Positions 9,240-20,226 of a stretch of 64,000 bases of DNA are shown here, piece by piece. A model generated the notes under the pieces. That model saw nothing but the letters and a program-made list of their open reading frames with translations, did not search any database and was not told the origin of the DNA. The position numbers were made by a program, and so were the translations under genes. How positions within the stretch are numbered: the stretch's first letter is position 1; each line of letters begins with the position of its first letter. This DNA is from Dichomitus squalens LYAD-421 SS1 (Eukaryota > Basidiomycota > Agaricomycetes > Polyporales > Polyporaceae). The stretch lies in NCBI RefSeq assembly GCF_000275845.1, contig NW_006766887.1:24396-88395 (forward strand), written 5' to 3'.

Positions 9240-11034
9240 TCAGTGTCGGGGGTAACGGCCAGCTTGGGACGAGTGGGGCGGCCTGAGATGAGACGAGTAG
9301 AGAGCCCTCTCTGGAGAGGGGTAAGCAGGCTCGGCTTGAGAGACGTAGAGAGGCCCCCCCTCAGACGAGTACGGGTGACCAGCGGGAAGGAAGTACGACA
9401 ACCCAGCTTGAGACGGATACGCATGAGCAACCGGAGCGGGATAGTAGCCAGAGCCAGAGGGACCCGGAGCAGAGTGCGACGCGTGCATGTAGCCTGATGC
9501 CGGGGGAGCGTAGGCCTCTTGCTGCGCGTCGGAGTACGCGAGTACGGGTTCGGTGGTCTCGCCGAAGATGCCCTCTGGGAAGAACAGGTGCTGCGATTGC
9601 GACAAGTCCGGCGCTGCAGCGGCTGCCGGTAAGCCATGCCGGTTCATGAGCGGATGCGGGGGACGGGGCGTACCGGACATGCTCGCGTAAGAGGTATGCT
9701 GTCCGTAGTGGGATCCTTGGGGGTGCCTTATCGCGGTCATTGCCGTTGGTTGCGGGTTCCCAGAAAACATCATGTCGAGTGGGAACTGATCCGGGGGGAG
9801 GGGCGGAAGGTCAGACGGGTCTTGAAGGCGCTGAGGATCAGACACAGCGCGGGAGCCAAGTAGACTTGCGGAGTGCTCACCGGAGGGCCCATATGTCGGA
9901 GAGCTATCGAAGTCGAACTCCCCAACCATCCCAATAAACGGCGAAGGCGTCGCCGAGCTGGGCGGATGGCTCGGCGCGCGCAGTGAACTAGGGCTGTGAG
10001 GAGCCGACGACGGATATTGCCAGTATTCACCATAAGCTGGCGATGGATCTGGGAGCCAGTATGGCCCCGTCCTTGGGTCATGCTGCCGAGAAGGTGTCAA
10101 CGGCAAGGATGCCGTGGACGGTGTGTCAGCCCAGTTCGACGAAGACAGGCCTTGAGGGGAGTACTGCACGCCAGAACCCGGAGTATCTGGCGTGAGGCGA
10201 TCTCCTCCAGAAAAGGCAACTGACGGTATCGGAGACATGGGCGAGAGCGCGTTGGTCCGGACCTGACTCGACTGGGGGCCGGCGGTGGGGAAGTGTCCGA
10301 CAGTCCGCGGCCAGGATCGGGGCCCCGCGAGCGATCCACTGTCATCTGCATACATGCGCGGAAGCACGCTGCTCGAGTTGCTTCGGTGGAAGTGGCTTTC
10401 TCCGGGATGAGCAATGACGGGCACTTCGGGAGTGCTTCGAGTTTGACGGTGTCCCGGGCCCCCGCTGCCCGCCGGTGCTGCAATCGATGGACGGCGTCGC
10501 TTCGAAGGTCCAGCCTCTGTCGGGACATCGTCTGCCTGACGCGTGCGTGTCACTGTCGAGGCGTGAGCAGCCTGACCAGTGTATGTTACTGTCGGTGGTG
10601 CAAGCATTGTTCCTCGTGCCGTTACCGCAAGCGCAGGTGCCACTGGAGCTGCTTCGTGTGCGCCCACACTTGGGCGGCGCTCACCGTGTCGCGACGATCC
10701 AGCGCCCTCACCTCGGTCTGCGCCCGCGCCTTGCCCGCGCCCAGGCGACCGTCGCGGCCGCGTGGCGGCGGGCAAAGACGTGAACTGGCCGTCTTGAGAC
10801 AGCTGGAAAACGCCCTGATGCGATCCGCCAGGATGTGGTCTGGCTGCGGGAGGGATTTGAAATGAGTCTTCGAACGTCTGCACGGGGCCTGGCGCCTCTT
10901 TGGGCCTGCCAAACGGCCGGCGGCTCTGCAAATGATGGCGCACCGTCATATTAGCGTCCCGTCGTGCCGCACAGTGATATGCAAGGACGCACCTCGCGTT
11001 TCGGCTTCGACGGGGGTTTGTCCTTGTACGACAT
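9240..11034 (-). CDS. Ser/Pro-rich low-complexity protein with C-terminal octapeptide repeats
   Basis: Exon 1 (11034-10993) encodes MSYKDKPPSKPKRE. An intron (10992-10926, GTGCGT donor, GCTAAT branch, TTTGCAG acceptor) then leads in phase 0 into one long exon (10925-9240). The product is 575 residues. The ATG at 11034 is chosen because it joins in frame through a consensus intron; the longer unspliced frame upstream would read through that intron. The protein is basic at the N-terminus, rich in Ser, Pro, Gly and Tyr throughout, carries a KRRR nuclear-localisation-like cluster in its first half, and ends in eight degenerate 8-residue repeats. No catalytic or DNA-binding domain is recognisable. 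It is probably a disordered nuclear or scaffold protein, but I cannot name a family. Confidence 0.6.
9252..9443 (-). repeat. 24-bp coding minisatellite (8 units)
   Basis: The last 67 residues of the Ser/Pro-rich protein fall into eight units of eight residues, most starting with Tyr: YPAPVAHA, YPSQAGLS, YFLPAGHP, YSSEGGPL, YVSQAEPA, YPSPERAL, YSSHLRPP, HSSQAGRY. The DNA period is therefore 24 bp, with strong divergence between units. Confidence 0.7.
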
Positions 11035-12589
11035 GATCCGAGTCGGTGCTGGGATTGGCTATAGTTGTACTCGTCTGATGCTGGTCGGGGCCGCGTTGGC
11101 GAATGCGGCAGGAGGCGGCGTGGGGAGGGGGGACTGAGTGAAGGACGATCTCCGTCCCGAGCACTTTTAAGTGCGCATCGCAAAACGCCGCATGCGCGGG
11201 ACATAGCCCGTGCAGTTATTCAGCGTCTTCTCCACAGATTCTTGAACTCGCCGCCGCGGGGAAATCTGAGATTACCGCCTCCGTCGGACAGAGAGACAGA
11301 CGTGCCACGCACAGGCACCGCATCCCTGGGCTCGGAATTGGTGAGCATGATGTGATTTGCTGGACGGAAAGTGTAAATAGCCGTAGTAGTCCGGAGCCCT
11401 GCACAGCGTCTCCGCTCCGGCTCTGCGGGGGTTGGGACTGACGGCGAGACACCGAGAGCGGGCTCCGGAGCAGGGCGCGGATGCTTTTGGGAGAAAATGC
11501 GCCGATGGTTACAAGGCACAGCTTTGCACATGGCAGGCGACCATGCTATACCACTCGCCGCCCGAATACTCGAGCTAGAGTCCCAGGGAAGAATAGGACA
11601 GTCGGATATATGACCCCTCTCGGATATCTCGCCAACTCCGGCTTGCACATCCATCCCAATAGAAGCAAAAAGAATAACGATTCTGGAGCATCTGCACGAG
11701 TGCAAGTAGGAATATACAAGGTAGGCTGCCTTGCCCTGTATAGCACCGTTGACGTATTCACGGACACCGCCGAGAGGCACGCGTGGGTAGCGCTCACAGC
11801 CTCCCCATCTAAACATACTTGGTGCTCAGAAGGCGGGCTGCAAGGATGATGCGAACACCATCGGAGCCTGGCTCGGTATTACGGCAGCGACCGACATACA
11901 CGAGGCATGGAAGGGCCAAGGCACTATACTGAGAGAAGCGGTCCTGTCAAGGTCCTCCGGCTGTGATTACGTCGTCGTGGCAGAGCGAGTGACGAGGCCT
12001 GGCAGCAGGTGCCAACAGTGCGCAGATCGTAGACAGCTGCTGTCGCTGAGATATCTCAATCACGGCTGACACAATGACAAAGCTTGTTCGACATCGCGCT
12101 AATACATACGTGGTGCGCGAGATAGGGGCAAGGCCACGCGACATGAGACAACGATGGCTTCGCGAGATATGAATGCCGTACAGATCTTAAGAGGGACGCG
12201 GTCAGCCAACCAGAGAGGAGGAGGAGAATGGAGACGAGGCAGCGGCGGAAGGGGGGAGCAGTCGACTGCGCATAACGAGCTTCGTGGGCGCGAACGGCGA
12301 TCGTTCAAGCGACGCGCTACCGTCAGATTGTAGATGGTAATCGCTGCCGCATCGCTGAGATGTGTGTAACGGACCAAGAGGAGGACCACTTCATTCGCAG
12401 CGTCGGAACGGCTGGTCTCCGGCCTAACAACTGGGCTTGGCCCTTGGTCGTCCAAATCACTGCCTGCGTGAGAAGGTCCCCCTTCGCTTGTCCTCCCACG
12501 ACTCGCCGCCTGGGCGCAGTTATTGCGCATGGCAATCAATATGAATACCGGAGGACTTACGGGATGGAGGGCAGCGGGCTGCCGCAGCA
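11035..12589. other. intergenic stretch with no supported gene
   Basis: It lies between the divergent start of the Ser/Pro-rich gene and the stop of the p24-like gene. Frames of up to 198 codons on the minus strand have compositions typical of GC-rich non-coding sequence, and none continues across splice signals. A promoter for the 11034 start must lie at its left end. Confidence 0.45.
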
Positions 12590-13900
12590 CTACTCATACC
12601 CCAGCTTGCGCCGCTCGTCTCGGTCTTTTTCCAATTTATCAACCTCCTCTCTAGCGTCACGGATGGTTTCGTCCCAAGATACGAAGAGTTCCGACAGGGT
12701 GTCGACCTGCGGTTGTAGTTCAGGTGGGGATTGACAGAAATGAGTTCCGCCATGGGAATCAGGAGCGATAAGCGAGGTGAACAGCAGCACGATGATCCCG
12801 AGCAGTCGGAGACGTACGTTTGTTGCATAGTGGTCCATGAGAAGCGCGATTCGCTTCTCCAAGTCAGCTGCCACACGCGAATCTTCATCGTGCGCCTGAA
12901 GCAACGCCTCCAGGCGGGGCTGTAGCGCTTCGTAGTCACCAAGCTTACCCGCGCCAGTGACACCCTTGCTTTCGAGCGCATTAATTTCGCGCAAGTCGCG
13001 CTCGGCGGCACGAATATCCGACTCCATCTCGGCGAGGAACGCATCGAGTTCGGTGGCCGACATGCTCTCGTACGTGGGCGGACTAACGGGGAGCGACCCC
13101 GATAGCGCGAAGGCTGGGGTAAGCATGTGCGCGTATTGCTCGTCTGCGGACGCGGACCATCAGTCCCAATTTGTGATGAACGTACGGCAAGGAACTGAAG
13201 CTCAACGGTCATCAGACAGGCCACAGTGCTTGTGAGCGAAGATACATGGAGCATCGCGCGATGCGCTCACATAGTAGTGTGCTTGTTCACAACCTGATAC
13301 CGATGGCATCGCACAACAGTCGAGCTTCCCCCCCCGTGCAGGGAACCATCGACCACACGGTGCCTGTTTGCTCATCTGCTGACACTTTTTGCACCCGTCG
13401 CAATAATACTCAATCAAGGCTGGCGATGTCTGTGCCATCAGGGGTATAGAAATGCCGGCGATACGAGGTGCAAGGATAAGTTCAGACTTAGCGCACTCAC
13501 ATCGGTCCATGAAACGTTTCAGTGCGTCATTGCTCTGCGCGACACTGTCTAACCTCCGCTGGAGGTCCTCCGCTCGGCGCGTCAGACTTTCTCCGTCCTT
13601 GAGTTTCTCCGCCTTGACCCCACCCTTGCCCGACTGCTCCGGCACGTCATGTTTCGCACCGAAAAGCAGCGTCTCCAGCCATCGCAGCCGCAGCTCCAAC
13701 GACAATGCAGGAGAAATTGAAGGCGGTGCGACCTGCGTGGCAGGGGGCTTCTGCTGATCAGCGTCATCCAGGTCGACGTCGCTGAAGCTGAACGTCGCGC
13801 TGGAGCCGACGTTCGGGGGCGGTGAGGAGGGCGGGGTGGACGTCGATAAATGCCGGTGCCGCTGTACGTCGCCTAGGAACACACTTCCGATGTGAGACAT
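12590..13900 (-). CDS. dynactin subunit p24-like protein
   Basis: Three exons (13900-13501, 13143-12818, 12706-12590) give 280 residues in consistent phase. After a disordered Ser/Pro N-terminus comes the segment LRLRWLETLLFG, characteristic of dynactin subunit 3 (p24/DCTN3; Ldb18 in yeast). Long heptad-like helices follow (LTRRAEDLQRRLDSVAQSND, then MSATELDAFLAEMESDIRAA) and end in a basic coiled coil before the stop. The role by family is the shoulder/sidearm of dynactin, supporting dynein-driven nuclear and vesicle movement along microtubules. Splicing of the first intron turns an internal frame into the natural MDRYEQYAHMLTPAFALSG. That intron is 357 bp, unusually long here. The gene is divergent from the NASP-like gene, with only 256 bp between the start codons. 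Confidence 0.75.
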
Positions 13901-14156
13901 TACGTATGGAAAAGCAGAGCACAGAAGGCCGTCGTCGTCGGTGAGAGACTACGAGCGAGGGGGTCGGGGGTAATTGTCGACAGGAAGGGACGATGGCGGT
14001 GAGGACGGGAGCTGGCGGGGGGCTGTGACCTCTGAGCGCGAGCGTGGCGTGGGCGCCTCGCTGCGTTGGGTCGGCCCAAGACGCGTCCCGCCCCTGCGCG
14101 CTCTCACCTCTCCCTCCGACCACCACCACAACGCCCCCCGCCTCCCACTGCCCATC
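13901..14156. promoter_or_regulatory. shared divergent promoter region
   Basis: The 256 bp between the p24-like and NASP-like start codons must hold both promoters. It contains C/T-rich tracts near both starts and no TATA box. Confidence 0.4.
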
Positions 14157-16252
14157 ATGTCGTACGTGAATCAGTCTCCATGTATCCGATCCTATGCTCA
14201 ATGCATTCACGTCGTCCAGGGAAACACCACAACCCACAGCCACGTCCGAACCACAGGTGTCATTGGAAGAGACCATCGAACTCGCCAAACGCGCCTTCGC
14301 GCTCAAGAAGTATGAGCAGGCGGTGGAGCATTACGCCTCTGCACTTGAACTGGTGTGAGTGACACGCACGCGGCGCGTCCATCGACGCGTCATGCGCGCG
14401 CAGCTGACCGCGTCCTGCCACTGCACCCACAGCACAAAGAAGCACGGAGAGAAGGCTCCCGAGACCGCAGACCTCTATTTCGCGTACGGCAAGGCGCTGC
14501 TAGAAAATGCTATCGCGCAAAGTGGTGTTCTGGGGAAACAGGATCCTGATGATTCATTGGACGACAGAGGTACGTACGCAGACTTGGGCTGTGGCTCAGG
14601 TCGCCCCTCCTTCTGGACTCTGTCTATGCAGCCACGTGGAAGTATTGGACAAGGGCGTTGCACTGGCTAGTTGAGATTGCCTACACGCCTGCCTGTCATG
14701 AGCTACCCGACATACATTCCAATGTCATAGTGCTGGGCAACTGTGGTCGATTGTGCATTTCCAGACCCTTGTTTGGTATACCCTGCGTACAGCCAATCTC
14801 GTTTCTATCTAATCCAGGCACATGGCACATGTCCGCATATTTTAACTATGTCTGAATCGTCTCACTCTTGCATAGCACGTCGCGTATTGCGTGGCGTGCG
14901 CCGCAAGCCGTCCTCTCCGTCTCAGTACCCTGTTTGCCGTGCGTGATGGGCGTTGCTCCGAAGAGGAACTGGCGTCCTATCGATATGGACGCTCTCCGGG
15001 TCAATGCACAGCCTTCGTCTACTAAATTCCAGACCTTATACCTTTCCTTGGTGCACATGCAGAACCACACCTTGCCTTTCCCGTGTTAGGGCACTGTCGC
15101 GCCTGCTGCGAACGAACACATGCTAACCACCTTATGTACAACAGATGACGCAGCCAACAGCGGCGCGTTCCTCTCTTTCTCAGGAGATGGGGAAGATGAG
15201 GCCGTGGACCTCTTCGCGGAGGCACAGAAATCTGTAGACGAAACGGAGGCTGCCGCTCAACAAGAGGAAGAAGACGACGAAGCGGAACCGGAAGATGACT
15301 TCAATGCTGCGTGGGAGGTGCTCGACCTTGCGCGCGCCATCTACGAAAAGCAACAAGACGAGTCTGAAGAAGTCAAGCTCAAGCTCGCCGAAGTGTTCAT
15401 CACGCTTGGGGACGTATCATTGGAGACAGGTCCGCTTCCTCCCATTCTTCGCCTCTAGGCACACCGACTGACGTGTCTCACGCAGAGAAATTCGATCAAG
15501 CCATAACCGACTACTCTGCTGGCCTAAAGCTCAAAACCGACCTTCTCCCCCTCTCGTCGCGCCAGATCGCAGAGGCACATTACAAGCTCAGCATTGTGCT
15601 CGACCTGACCGCTGGCCGTTTGGGAGACTCGATAACCCACGCGGAGCGCGCGCTCGACAGCGTAGAAGCACGGTTAGCCGAACTGCGTGCCGCGCTCAGC
15701 GGCCAGGGTCTCGTCAAGCCGCCGGAACAGAAGGAGGACGCCAAAGGCAAGGGCAAGGCTACAGGCCCGGCCCTGCTCGGAGACGATGCTATCGTGCACA
15801 TGACGAAGGCGCAAATGGAAGCCGAGGAGAAGGAGCTGCAGGGCCTCCGGGAAGACCTCGCTTTGAAGGTAAGCGCAGCTCGTCCCTTAGGCGCCAAGTG
15901 CCACCTCTTGCGGCTTGTCGCCTATTGCATCCACCTGCTAATCGCGCGTGTCGTTTCGCCATGATAGGTGGAGGAGCTCAAAACGTCTCCGAACGAGCCA
16001 GCCGACTCTGCGCCCGCGTTAGTGGCCAAGGCGCTGGACCAGGAGCTCAACGCAGGGTCTACCGCAGGGACTGTCAAACAGTCAGAGGTACATGATTTAA
16101 CGGGCCTTGTGAAAAAGAAAAAGAAGAATGTGGACGCGAACGGAGATGCAACCGCAACTGCGTCGGCTGCGACGACCAAGCGGAAAGCCGAAGACAACGC
16201 TGAGGAAGCCCAAACAGAGAAGAAAGCCAAACTTGAGGACCCCACTTCGTGA
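14157..16252 (+). CDS. NASP/Hif1/Sim3-like histone chaperone (SHNi-TPR)
   Basis: Six exons (14157-14161, 14220-14354, 14433-14569, 15145-15429, 15486-15868, 15968-16252) give 409 residues. The first exon is only five bases (ATG TC); splicing yields MSETPQPTATSEPQVSLEET, and a GTACGT donor supports this start. TPR-like helices begin near residue 20. An acidic block (EEEDDEAEPEDD) interrupts the repeats around residues 130-146, as in NASP. Two more TPR-like units follow, with the SHNi-type LKLKTDLLPLSSRQIAEAHY. The C-terminus has VHDLTGLVKKKKK and further Lys-rich nuclear-localisation sequence. The family binds H3-H4 or H1 and feeds them to nuclear assembly pathways (Hif1 with the Hat1 complex; Sim3 with CENP-A). 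The third intron is 575 bp and looks like an insertion. The gene converges with the proline-biosynthesis gene downstream. Confidence 0.9.
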
Positions 16253-16445
16253 CATCTGTCATTCATGCCACCCCATTGTACACCTTTCTTCGTCTATCCT
16301 CCTTCACCCGGCTTATCTACCTGCGGCATTGTATCCATATCCATATACGCTACAACTCCCAATATACACTGCTTTCGCGCTTTGTTTTGTTTCCAATCCA
16401 CCATCTCAACAGGGACCACATGCCGCTCTCTTCGCGCCCTCAGAT

Positions 16446-18033
16446 TCAGAATGGCACAGTCGCCGCCTCGATCTTCCTATGCTTGTACCTCTTCTTCCCT
16501 TCCCCTGCCCCAAACTCGCCCACCACGTGCCCCTCGCCGCCCTTACTTTTCAAGACGTACTTGTACGTCACCAGTCCCTCCAGCCCGACTGGCCCCCGCG
16601 CGTGGATGCGCCCTGTGCTGATCCCGACCTCCGTCCCGAACCCATACCGGAACCCGTCGGCGAAGCGCGTCGAAGCGTTCACGAACGTCCCCGCCGAGTC
16701 GACCCCGCGGCAGAACACGGACGCAGCAGCCTCGTCTTCGGTCACGATGCTGTCCGTGTGATGGGAGGAGTGCGCGTTGATGTGCGCGATCGCCGCCGCA
16801 AGCGAGGGCACGGTCAGGACGGAGAGCGTGAGGCTCAGGTGTTCGGTCGTGTACGCCTCGGGGGGCGCTGGGGAGGCATGTGTGGCGAAATTCGCGGGGG
16901 CAGGCGAGAGCGACTGGAGGGCGGCGAGGGAGGGAGTGTCGCAGAGGAGCTTGACGTCGGCTGCGAGGAGGGCCTTAGCGACGTCTGGCCAGATGGTGTG
17001 GAGGATGCTATCGTGCAGAATGAGCGTCTCTGCTGCGTTGCATGCGGCAGGGTAGTCGATCTGTAGCCAACAGGGTCAGATTCTACACACGAGTACGAGT
17101 ACGGATATAATTTCACGTAGGATGGCAGTAGTATGAGGGTGAATGCATACCTTGGAGTCGACCGCGACGCGAGTTGCCTTCTTAGGGTCCGCCGAGGCAT
17201 CGATGTAGACAGAGCACAGGCCATCCGCGTGCCCCATGACGGGGATGCGCGTGCTGTTCTGGATGTTGCGGACGAGGCTGTTGCTCCCGCGTGGGATGAC
17301 AAGGTCGATGTACTGGTCGAGCCCTAGCAGGGCGGATACTTCGGCTCGCGTCTGGATGGCTTGGATGTAGGTCGATGGAATGGATGTTTTAGACAGGGCT
17401 CCCTGGATGGCGCTGGAAAGGAGCTTGGTGGTCTCATTGGATTCTTTGCCCCCCTTCAGGATAGCGGCATTTCCTAGGATCGTATGTTCTCAGTGAGATC
17501 AAGCAGCATTTGTAGATGTAGGCGGATGTGGACTCTACCGGATTTTATGGCGAGCGAGGCGATGTTGACGACTACCTCCGGACGCGCTTCGAAAATTACG
17601 AGCAGCACGCCGATCGGACATGACACCCGGTAGAGTTCGAGATCGTCGTCCAGTTCGGAGGCATAAGAAACGATGCCATTAGGATCAGGCAGGCCCGCCA
17701 CGTCGGTTATGCCTTGAAGCATTGAGTCCCACTTGTCCCCCTTGTTGAGGTCTAGCCTCTTCAACAGGGAGCCGGACATGCGTCCAGCATCCACTTCTTT
17801 CTGGGCTGCCTGATAATGGGAAGGACGGCTCAGTCTCGGCGTTATTTTCAATTGATTGATCATGCAAGAGTCACCTCAAGGTCTTGCCTATTCGCAGCCA
17901 GAATCTCATCCTTGGCGGCCTCGAGCTCTCTGCGGATCTCATGGAGCGCCTGCACTCGTTCCGAGGATGGGATGAGCTGCGAAGTCTCAAAAGCTGTCTT
18001 TGCCGCTTTCGCGATCTCTGTCGCGTCACTCAT
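16446..18033 (-). CDS. PRO2: gamma-glutamyl phosphate reductase (glutamate-5-semialdehyde dehydrogenase)
   Basis: Four exons (18033-17875, 17809-17539, 17473-17151, 17060-16446) give 455 residues, the usual length for this enzyme. It reduces L-glutamyl-5-phosphate to glutamate-5-semialdehyde with NADPH, the second step of proline synthesis, in the cytosol. Visible family features are the N-terminal helix AKAAKTAFETSQLIPSSERV, the nucleotide-binding segment PIGVLLVIFEARPEVVVNIA, the catalytic cysteine in AACNAAETLIL (about residue 258), and the C-terminal GFGTEVGISTGRIHARGPVG. No kinase (ProB) domain is attached, so this is the separate fungal-type enzyme and not a plant-like P5CS fusion. Its 3' end faces that of the NASP-like gene, 193 bp away. 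Confidence 0.95.
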
Positions 18034-20226
18034 TGTCAACAGGGTCCTGACAGTTGATGGCGAGATCCCTTGTTGAGGTTGGCTGAACTCGCGGAGATCG
18101 TTTATAGAAGATGCAGACGAGAGGGAGAACCTGACTCGGATCGCCAAAACGACATACCTGAACCTCGCTGGATACGACCGGCGTCAACCGCGGGTTCCCG
18201 CAGGGGCGCGGTCCGTTTGCACTCATACGATCTACACCATCAAGCCCATTCCGGCTGTTTTCAGAACGATAGGCCCTTGCACGACCTTTGATACTAGTGT
18301 GACCCCAGAAGCTACGGTCATAACGTATCTCGTACATATCTCCCTCCCATCCTCGCCGATACATTTCAGACTTCGCACACTTCATTCGCATCTTGGATTG
18401 TACATACGTGTGAAATATGAAGAAAACCGGTGAAGGTTTGCATTGAGCATCGCGGAAATTACACGTCTGAGCCCAGAAGCTACGGAAAGGCGTCCACAGA
18501 TTGTCATGGATGGTCACAATGTCGAAGACTGCCGATTTGAACACCGCTGTTATCAGTGGTTTGATAGCGAAGTTGGCCGAGGCAACACTGTCGAGGCGCT
18601 CAGATTAATAGTCAGCTTCATCTCGGTCAATGGCTGAATGTCACGCTCGAGAGACCTCTTCCCATCCTTCGAATACCGCAACGCGGAATCCTTCCGAAAC
18701 TGAACAAGAACCTTCATTGAAAATGTTCAGAACACTTTACAAACCTACAGAAAGATCGGCGCCGCAGATCTTTTTGTGGCAACTCAGCAAAGTCAGTAAA
18801 CCCTTGAAACCCTATTGAGATTGACTTGTATCGGGAGCAAATCCCTTCCAATTTCCTTCCTTCTTTTTGACATTGATCATTAGGAAGTACGTTGTCGCTT
18901 GTGTAACCCGTGCACACTTTTTGACAGGGAAATGCGAGAACTGGAGGCGTGTCAGTGGCTTCTGGGGTCGCTAGTAGTACACACAGCCGGTCCTCAAAAT
19001 GAGCGGCCCAAACCAAGGTTTAGCGGGACACCCGAAGTCCGAGATCAGGCTGAGCTCGGCATGGCCTCATCCAGACATCGAAAGGCTGCGGCTATTGTGC
19101 TGAGTTACCTCGCGAGTTACATTAACGTTAAACTCTCTATGGTCTGACATTGTATGTAGAAATGCGTGCAGAGGCCTATCGTTTTGAAAACAGCTGTCAC
19201 TCTCAGTACCTTCTTCGTGTATGTCGCGGGCACAAAGGTAACTTCAACTGGGACATATGCTCATGTTCCTTCTAGCACTGCCGGCGGCGGCGCCCCGAAG
19301 CCAATCGATGATCATGGGCATTGAAACAGAAAGTCCTTCTCCGAGTCGGGAAGTCATCTGTGTGGGTCATATACTCAGCCAAATATTGTGGATATCGGTC
19401 AGTACAGGAATTCAGTCAGGAGGTCCGATCCCGCTGCCGTTAGAGACCATCTTCAGTTTCCTTTCCCTCACTAGGACCCGTCGACTAAAGCTATGGGCGC
19501 ATTTCTAAAGGTTGGGATGAGAAGTCCGCCCGATCGATGTCCAAATTGTGATATTCGATTCGGGATCCGTGGTGTCTCTCTGAGGCTTGTTTACGACAGC
19601 GGCACTCGCACAACGCACACAGTCCCGCCTTAGTACGGACATACTTGAGGCACAGAAGAGAAGGTGAGAATAAATCAAGGCCATACATCGGCAGCATGCA
19701 TGGGGACCCCGGCCACTAGCCCATCGAGCATGAATTAATGGCATGTATACGAATAGCTTGAACTGTACAGTTACGCCGGGTATCCTCTCTTGGGCGAGAC
19801 ATCAGAAACCAATGTACTATCGTATCATGAAGGAGCGTCAGCACCGCAACGGTGCCAGTATATATCGCACTAATCCAGTCCGAGCCGCCCCATCCCCACC
19901 CAGGGCCTGTATGTAGCCAACCTATGATATCATCCCGGCCCGATAAGTAAGAGCAGTAGCGTTGTACGGGCCAGACTGCGACTGTGGATAGTAAAATGCG
20001 ATACGCAGAAGCAAGCGAACACGTCGCAGATTAAGGCCAGTGAGGGTGGGAAGAGACAGCCAACAAAGCTAGCAAAGTAAGGTGCAAAAAAGGAGTGCAG
20101 GTCGCAAAAAGGCAAAAGGAGCGCGGGGATACGGGTCGTGACAATATACGGAAGCGAAAGCGAGGGACACACAGCTGGCTACTACGCGATCATGAATGAG
20201 GGACGGATAGGTTGAGGAGACGGGCC
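18034..20226. other. long intergenic stretch with no supported gene
   Basis: About 2.2 kb between the PRO2 start and the AP180 stop contains only short, mutually overlapping frames and no recognisable protein, RNA or repeat. The GC content looks lower than in the flanking genes. Confidence 0.45.

Noticed and set aside
10293..10865. Cys-rich, zinc-finger-like + frame
   Set aside because: Antisense to the Ser/Pro-rich gene; the Cys spacing is irregular and reflects reverse-complemented Ala/Thr/Gln-rich codons.
11220..11816. 198-codon minus frame
   Set aside because: No family resemblance, no splice-consistent extension and a mixed composition; treated as non-coding.
16128..17066. 312-codon + strand frame
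   Set aside because: Its right half is antisense to conserved PRO2 coding sequence and its left half overlaps the NASP-like 3' end; the composition is a GC-rich mirror.
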